From positions 56,694,598-56,758,597 of the forward strand of contig NC_135720.1 of the NCBI RefSeq assembly GCF_964656455.1: DNA of 64,000 nt. Direction: 5' to 3'. How positions within the stretch are numbered: position 1 is the first letter of the stretch; the number at the start of each line of letters is the position of its first letter. The DNA is from Halichoerus grypus. Its lineage: Eukaryota > Chordata > Mammalia > Carnivora > Phocidae. Under the pieces are notes generated by a model that was given only the letters and a program-made list of their open reading frames with translations, was not told where the DNA came from and ran no database searches. Below, one piece after another: positions 57,606-64,000 of this stretch. Position numbers and translations under genes: made by a program.

Positions 57606-58250
57606 ATACATGTATCCCCCGCTTTTCAAAAGGTCACATTATATCACTTGGCCTTTACAAAAGCCCTACTTTGGGGGCATCTGGGTGGCTCAGTTGGTTA
57701 AGCATCCAACTCTTGATCTCAGCTCAGGTCTTGATCTCAGAGTGGTGAGTTCAAGCCCGGCCTTGGGCTCTACCCTGGGTGTGGAACCTCCTTAAACAAA
57801 CAAACAAAACCCTACTTTAGTACAAGTTCCCCCTGCTATCTGAAAGAAATACAAAGAGGATTTTCACTCTAAGGATAAAAGTCAAAAAAGAAAAATAACG
57901 TTCAGAATTTGTTTTGCAGTGAGGCATTACAGAGGTGGCACCTACTCCAAGTAGTGAGAGTAGCACCACCAAGCTCCTTCCCTGGGAACTACACTCAGCA
58001 TCTCAGCGTCAAGCCACAAGAGCTTTGAACGGTGTCTGTGAGCTTCTGTGCTTTATCTCGATTTATTTTGTGCATCTGTTAACAAGATGTGTCCTAAAGG
58101 ATCAGAAAAGCCTAAGAGAGGTTAGTTTTGGCTCTGGGGATGCTCAAAACTTTCTCCATATAAATTAATGGTAATTGCTTCCTCACTTTACACCAGTTCA
58201 GCTTACAAAAGGTTTCATAAGAACACTCCACTTTCAGATAGTGGGGAAAA
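57606..58250. mobile_element. DNA-transposon remnant with terminal inverted repeat, interrupted by a SINE
   Basis: 'ccccctgctatctgaaag' at 57829-57846 is inverted as 'ctttcagatagtgggg' at 58231-58246. This bounds about 418 bases whose inner ends also pair loosely. The text at 57606-57672 ('ccccgcttttcaaaaggtca') resembles the same end sequence, so the element may extend further left. It has no transposase frame, so it is non-autonomous or internally deleted. The family is not named. Confidence 0.6.
57664..57818 (+). mobile_element. Short CAN-SINE variant without pyrimidine tract, 9-bp TSD
   Basis: The body at 57673-57809 has 'gggcatctgggtggctcagt', 'tggttaagcatccaactctt', 'cagctcaggtcttgatctca', 'ccctgggtgtggaacctcct' and a (CAAA) tail. 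It is the same subtype as 20600-20729. The TSD 'ccctacttt' is at 57664-57672 and 57810-57818. Confidence 0.93.
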
Positions 58251-59215
58251 TTTTACTACATAAAAGTTTAGTATTCAGAACAGCTGTAACAAATCAACAT
58301 GTAAAATAATATAAATAACCAAACAGGAAATCAGGCAAAAGAAACAGGCATTTCACAGATTAAAAACAAGATTGCCATAATTCTATAAGAGTGGAGTCAG
58401 GGATATGAATTTTTATTAGTTTAGTTCATATTTACATACGGGTTTCACATGTATCAATAATGTATGATCAGAATTAAAAATATATTTGCTGGCATATCCA
58501 TAATGAATGGTATTATAAACATAAATTTATACTATTTTTTTAAGTTTCTTAAGAAAACTATTTGAAGTATTCATTTCTTGGTATAAGATTTAAAAGAGAA
58601 AGACAGGCTGACCAAAGATGAGCTCTACTAAATCAGGAAAAAATTATGATATTTTTTCACAACAGATCTAATGAAAGTTTCTTTCATTTTAACCAAAATG
58701 AGATAATTGAAAAAATAATAATAATTGAAGGAATAAATTTAAATTCATAGAAGAATACTAGAAAAGACTGAACGTTAAGTTGATCAAAAATTGTATTTGT
58801 TTCTAAATAAGTTACTTTAAATAATTGTAAAATACCCTATCAGTGGTAATATCAAGGCAGATTTTTTTTACAAGATTCTAGATAATGTCCCGTCTCTAAT
58901 TTAGGCACTTCAGTTTTGACAGGTATCTGGCAATAAGCCAGGGGCATAGGAGAATGGCTCCGGGGAGAGAAACCCCAGATTTCAGCTGTGAACATGATGA
59001 GTTTGAGGTTCTTTCCTAATATCCACAGAGTTGTGTGTAATGCATTGTTGAAAATTCTATTCCCAAATCTTGGAGAAGCTGTGATGCAAAGGTACATTTT
59101 GGAGAAGTTACAAATGGATGAAAACCAAAGCCATGAAAATCAATGTGACAGCCCAGGAAAAATTCGTAGTATTAAGATGAGTTCTTAGAAGAGACATTTC
59201 AGAAAAACAAATCAA
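58251..59215. other. AT-rich intergenic, nothing recognised
   Basis: Overlapping frames on both strands at 58852-59188 have no recognised similarity. Confidence 0.5.
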
Positions 59216-59404
59216 AGTTTGGGAAGGAGGGACACCTGGGTGGCTCAGTTGGTTAAGCATCTGCCTTCAGCTCAGGTCATGATCTTGGAGTCCTGGGATC
59301 TAGTCCCCCATCAGGCTCTCTGCTCAGCTCTCTCTCTGACAAATAAATAAATAAATAATAAAATCTTAAAAAATACACACACACAAACCAGAGTTTGGGA
59401 AGGA
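59216..59404 (+). mobile_element. CAN-SINE with internal deletion, 13-bp TSD
   Basis: The body at about 59229-59391 has 'gacacctgggtggctcagtt' and 'aggtcatgatcttggagtcc', then goes directly from 'ctctctgctcag' to 'ctctctctctgacaaataaa', missing most of the pyrimidine block. The tail ends in CA repeats. The TSD 'agtttgggaagga' is at 59216-59228 and 59392-59404. Confidence 0.93.
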
Positions 59405-59620
59405 AGAAGTTGTTGTTGTTGTTTTTTAAAATTTATTTATTTATTTTGGGGGGGGGAGGAGGAGGGGCAGAGGAAGAGGGAGAGAGAGTCTTAAGTGGAC
59501 TGCGCTGAGGGTGGAGTCCCATACAGGGCTCGATCTCACCACCCTGAGATCACGACCTGATCCAAAACTAAGAGTCCCAAGCTTAACTGACTGCACCACC
59601 CAGGTGCCCCAGGAAAAAGG
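59405..59620 (-). mobile_element. CAN-SINE, reverse orientation, older subtype
   Basis: The body at about 59412-59609 starts with a GTT/T-run, 'aaaatttatttatttatttt' and a run of nine G, then 'gagatcacgacctgatccaa' and 'ctgcaccacccaggtgcccc'. The TSD is uncertain (aggaagaag / aggaaaaag). Confidence 0.9.
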
Positions 59621-59694
59621 GTTTTAAAGAAATGTTTCTGCAAGAGTGGTCAGAGATGTAAGAAGAAAAGTAGGTGGGGTGTGTGTCTGCATGT

Positions 59695-59695
59695 G

Positions 59696-59723
<28 letters not shown>
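59695..59723. repeat. (TG)n microsatellite
   Basis: A pure TG run, preceded by imperfect TG-rich sequence from about 59677. Confidence 0.95.
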
Positions 59724-59728
<5 letters not shown>

Positions 59729-60060
59729 CCTAAAGCAAAGGAAAAGTAGTGCACATGACAGTTGTGGTAAACTGTACCATGCAGCAAAGTGGCTCTAAAA
59801 TGAAGGAGGGGGTTTGACAGCTTATCAGATAGGCCTGGACGATAGGTAGTTATATAGGGAGGGATAGTTATTTACCTTTTTCATTGATGAAACAACTGAA
59901 TTTTTTCAAATATTTTATAAAAAGATCCAGAAGAGAGGAAGAGAATAAAGATAAGAGTATGCTATTAAAGAAATCCCTGGGAAGACAAGATCATTGAATC
60001 AGGGCAGAGATAAGAAATCAGATTTTAGTTGCAGGAGAAACTCTTATCCATGTATGTATT
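59724..60060. other. Intergenic, nothing recognised
   Basis: No supported feature. Confidence 0.5.
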
Positions 60061-60100
60061 TTTTCCTTTTCTTTCTTTTGTTGTCCTTTCTTTTCTTTTC

Positions 60101-60137
<37 letters not shown>

Positions 60138-60158
60138 TTTCTTCTTTCTTTCTTTTTG
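60061..60158. repeat. Pyrimidine-rich (TTTC)n tract
   Basis: Nearly pure pyrimidine, with regular TTTC units from about 60101. It creates a chance Phe/Leu/Ser-rich frame on +. Confidence 0.95.
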
Positions 60159-62289
60159 CCTTTTTGAGGGAGTTGATCCAGTTCCTATCTAATGAATGTA
60201 TTTTATTTTCTCTCTGAAATGAGAAGGAAAGTTATCTGAGAGTGAGAGGATTAAACTGCATTTAACGGGATTGGGAAAGGAGCGAAAGAGTTAGTGTGGG
60301 GAATAGAAACCTCAGTAGGGGACTTAAAAGGATTTCCAGGTGGTGGTGAAGTCTGGTTCGATAACATGGTCTCCAAAATGTAATGAAGGAAGGCAGACCC
60401 TAAGTCCATCTCCTGCACATACGTGAGCAGTGAGTACTGAGAGCAGAGATCATTTCTTTATTTAGTTGCAGTATGGTCCTGAATTAAACTTTACTGTTAC
60501 TTTTTTTTATTATCCACCAAGTATTCACAATATCCAAATGGCATCGCCATCTGAACGTGGGAAAAATTTTAAAAAATAAATAAAAGCTGTTCCTATCAGC
60601 AAGTAGATACATAAATGTTTCCTTTCACTTTCTTAAAACTCAATTCCCTTAACAGCTTCTGTCATTCCCAAATCCTTATAGAATAGTTGCTATATTTGTT
60701 TACTTATTATTCACTTACATTTATGTGTATATAAAGATTTTCCCTTACAATTCATATATACAAGGATATCTGGGAATAGACCAACCTTTATCTTCTTATA
60801 TGTTTAGACATTTTGGTGTGCATAGGCTTACCAGCTTTCAACAGTCTTTGTTGTAGACTCTATTTGCATAGTCCATGTTTTCCCCAAATATTTTACTATT
60901 GGAACGTTCTGTAATCTTAGCATCTGTTCAGTTAAAAAAAAAAAAAACTCATGTGTTACAATTGCTGTACCTGTACATCAAAACTACAGTATGTAAAAAG
61001 GAATTTGCATAATTAGAAACAAATTAGCTGTTCTATTAAACTACTGGAATGTGAAATTTCGACAAGTGATAGAAAAAGAACATCTTGCTATATAAACATT
61101 TCCAGAAAACAAAGTATTTACTTATTTTAACTTCAAGTGAAGATATTGGAATGAAGAATAAGAAACAAAGCTTCTAACTGAATTTTCCATTTATAGTGCA
61201 CGAATTTAAATTTAAAATTCCCAGTAGATAGACATAGATAAAATTCACAGTAAATAGAAGCAAGTTGTGTTTTTGAGTTGAAAGTTAAGATGAAGATGCA
61301 CTGTTGCAAAGTAAGCATTGGAAATGCACAAAAACAGAAAATAAATGTGTATATTGTAATAGACGATATATCACAAGCATGATCTTCAGAATTAAACTCT
61401 TGAGATATATTTTCACTAGAAAGTAAAATAAGTGTTCTCAGATTTAGAAGTTCCCCAAAACAATTTCATAGAACATTTATTTTTATCCATAATTGAAGGA
61501 ACTGTAAAAGTCAAATGATGTATGTGGTGTAAGAATTATGTTTAAAATATTCATAAAAATATTTCCTAAGAGTTCAATATTTAATAATTTGATTCACCAA
61601 ATAAATCAGTGTCTGCAAGATCTCACAGTAGATAACAATAAAGATCTAAAAGTCAATATTATGTTAAAAACATTCCAGATCCATTTGAAAAATTAAACCT
61701 TTTAAACCAGATAATTAAACAGTCAACTTCTAGGTCATAGTGTCCCTCCAAACTATTTTGTTTGTTCTTCATTTAATCTGTCATTATCAACCTATATATA
61801 TGGACCACTATATTCTGTGTATCATTTGAGAAGATGGAAATATCAATAGCAGTTCTCACTCATATATTGTACCCCAATCCTTACAGGAACATATACTCCG
61901 TAATAACAAAACAAGTTTCATAGTAGAAATTCATACACAGGTATTTGTACAGATGTGGGGAGAAGTATTTATGTAGATTTAGAATACAATACCATTTACG
62001 GTAAGACTAAGAGAACTTTCCAGAATAGATTATATTTGTCTGTACTTTAAGAGTTAGCCACCTGTGGATATGGAAAGAGAAGGATATAGAATATGCAATG
62101 CTACAGGGACACAAAAGTCCGTGGATAAGACATCCTTGGTTAGTTACTAATGTGGGTATCTGGAACAATAGAATTGGAGGGTAACATCTGAGGAAACTCC
62201 ATTGACTTGTGATGAACTAATATGAAGTATCAAATTCTGGTTTATTAAAAAACAAAAATCTAAGATACTAGAGGGTATTTTTAATTTTT
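60159..62289. other. AT-rich intergenic, no gene seen
   Basis: Only short chance frames; an A-run lies at about 60934-60946. Confidence 0.5.
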
Positions 62290-63560
62290 AAATGATCATA
62301 AATACACAGGAATTTTCCAAGATAGTACAGAGAGTCCAGTTTGCCTATGTCCCTACTTCCTACCATAGTCACATCTCATATAATTGTAACACAAAAGGAA
62401 AATCAGGAAATTGATAGTGATATAATACTGTTAGACTACAGATTTTATTCATACGTCAACAATTTTTACATGCACTCATTTGTGTCTGTGTGTGTGTAAT
62501 TCAATGAAACTTTACCACATATAGATTTGTTTTACCACCACCACAACCAAGAAACAGAACTCTTTCATCATCTCAAAGAAACTCCTTTATACTACCCCTT
62601 TGTAACTCTACCAAACCCACTGTTGCTAAACTCTGACTGTTTACATGAACAGCCAGTCTGTTCTCCATCCCCATGTTGGTTCAAAAATCTTACATAAATG
62701 GAATGTATAGTATGTAGCCTTTTGAGATTGACATTTCCACTCAGCACCTTGAGATCCATGGAGGTAGTTACATGGGTCAGTAGTTCATTCCTTTGTAATA
62801 TTTCATGGCATAGATACACCACAGTTTGTTAAACCATTTACTAGCTGAACAACAACAGGGCTATTTACAATTTTTGGCTATTACAATAAACCTTCCATGA
62901 ACATCCATGTACAATTTTTTTGTGTGTGAACATAAAGTTTCATCTCCCTGAGATAAATTCCAGGAATGGGGCTGTTAGGTCATATAGTAAGTGTATTTTA
63001 GTTTTATAAGATACTGCCAAACTTTTTTCCTGAGTGTTATAACATTGTACAGTCTTATCAGCAATTTATGAGAAATTCAGTATATCCTTCACCTGGCCAA
63101 CATTCAGTATTATCATATCTTATTAACTTAATCTTTCTAATATGCCATGATTTAAATTTTCATTTCCTTACTGCTTAATGGTATTGAACATATTCATATG
63201 CTTACTTGCCATCAGTATGTCATGTTTGGTGAAATATCTGCTTATGGTATTTGTCCATTTTCTAATTGAATTCCTTATTTTTTCTAAGTTTCAAGAGTTC
63301 TTCAAATATTTAAGATGCTTATCCCCTGTCCAGTATGTGGTTTGCAAATATTTTTTCCCAGTTGTAGCTTGTTTTCCCATCCTCTCAACAGGGTCTTTCA
63401 TAGAGCATGCATTTTAAATTTTGATGAAGTGCAATTTATCAATATTATCTTTTACAGATCATGAGATGCCATGCTTAATATTTGTTGAAAAGTCACTCAT
63501 ACTTCATTTAATTGTCTTGGACAATTAAACATTTACATGTTCCAAAGTAATAATTGCTTT
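62290..63560 (-). mobile_element. Old L1 3' half, antisense
   Basis: 'catttactagctgaacaaca', 'acaataaaccttccatgaac', 'gataaattccaggaatgggg', 'cacctggccaacattcagta', 'ttgtccattttctaattgaa' and 'gtttgcaaatattttttccc' are antisense L1 3' UTR and ORF2 C-terminal text of an old subfamily, decayed throughout. Confidence 0.8.
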
Positions 63561-64000
63561 TGAAAAAATATCCTTTAATATAAAAATTTTCTTAACATTA
63601 TTTTTTACTTAGGAATCTTTTTAATGTAATTGGTTTTAGTCAATGACGTCTTGCTTGCAAAATTATTTGTGTGAATAGAATTTAATATGTTTTTCAAAAA
63701 GTTACCAGATATTTTATGTATTAACATGTCTTTTAAGAGTTTGAATTCATTTGATCTATGTTTAAAAATACTGTATGTGATCCATCAATACATCTTTTTG
63801 TATTAAATTTAAATAACAAAACATGAATCCAGTATTTAAACTCTTCCTTTTTTAAAGGATTATTAAAATAATTTCCATTTTCTTTGCTTGAGAACTTTTG
63901 GTAGCATTTATTAACTAATGCTGATGATGACATTTAAATCGTATTAAAATGATTTTTTTGTAACATTTAGTAAGAGTGCTAGATGCCTAGCATATGTGTT
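63561..64000. other. AT-rich intergenic to the window edge
   Basis: Nothing recognised. Confidence 0.5.

Noticed and set aside
7550..59620. Regularly recurring 'gcctgggtggctcag' sequences as a CRISPR or other array
   Set aside because: Spacing is irregular, orientation is mixed and each copy is a complete SINE with its own TSD.
1..64000. A prokaryotic or phage system, operon or defence island
   Set aside because: SINEs, L1 elements, MIR and L2, microsatellites and the lack of dense ORFs show a mammalian nuclear genome.

Overview
The window looks like a gene-poor, AT-rich stretch of a carnivoran nuclear genome. The main evidence is 18 recognisable CAN-SINE copies (tRNA-Lys-derived SINEC: a 'gcctgggtggctcag' head, a pyrimidine tract, an AATAAA-rich tail), nine on each strand, plus carnivore-type LINE-1 3' UTRs. 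The SINE heads look more like those of arctoid caniforms (bear, seal, weasel, panda) than the young dog SINEC_Cf type, but I cannot name the species. I see no host protein-coding gene or exon that I can support; nearly every open frame of 60-130 codons is chance or lies inside a repeat.

The centrepiece is a full-length LINE-1 at 37199-44375 on the + strand, bounded by a perfect 16-bp target-site duplication (TSD). It has a CpG-rich 5' UTR with a YY1-like site, a pyrimidine-rich 5' UTR segment containing a 255-bp-period tandem duplication, an uninterrupted ORF1 (298 codons), an 81-bp spacer, an uninterrupted ORF2 (1270 codons, endonuclease and reverse-transcriptase catalytic residues present), and an unusual composite 3' end. 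That end carries two diverged L1 3' UTRs in tandem, then a short non-L1 piece between two A-runs. It is the only plausible active gene unit here: ORF1p would bind L1 RNA and ORF2p would nick DNA and reverse-transcribe, and the same machinery explains almost everything else in the window.

Layout. 1-2012: 3' part of a decayed L1 with a second L1 tail nested in it. 2013-9240: mostly AT-rich, one SINE, a GATA microsatellite and a purine tract. 9241-10760: ancient interspersed repeat carrying a SINE flanked by an exceptional 84-bp duplication. 11040-12180: a GC-richer block, L2 and an old LTR-like repeat. 12416-12478: a 33-nt U2 snRNA 5'-end fragment with a 15-bp TSD. 12480-14070, 19565-20360, 30900-33110, 55890-56450 and 62290-63560: old L1 remnants. 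23669-23779: a 77-bp L1 tail insertion. 28851-29499: a 5'-inverted (twin-primed) L1. 34013-34335: an antisense L1 3' UTR with a 32-bp minisatellite. 37183-44391: the intact L1. 44870-45310: fossil L1 ORF1. 47691-49055: three SINEs. 49556-50511: a 5'-truncated processed pseudogene of an endophilin-A gene (best match SH3GL2) on the minus strand. 50560-53830: an old L1 holding two SINEs. 57606-58250: a terminal-inverted-repeat DNA element next to a nested SINE. 59216-59620: two SINEs in opposite orientation.

The window is a record of L1-driven retrotransposition in cis (L1s) and in trans (SINEs, U2 RNA, SH3GL2 mRNA). Positions of old repeats are approximate because no repeat library could be searched.
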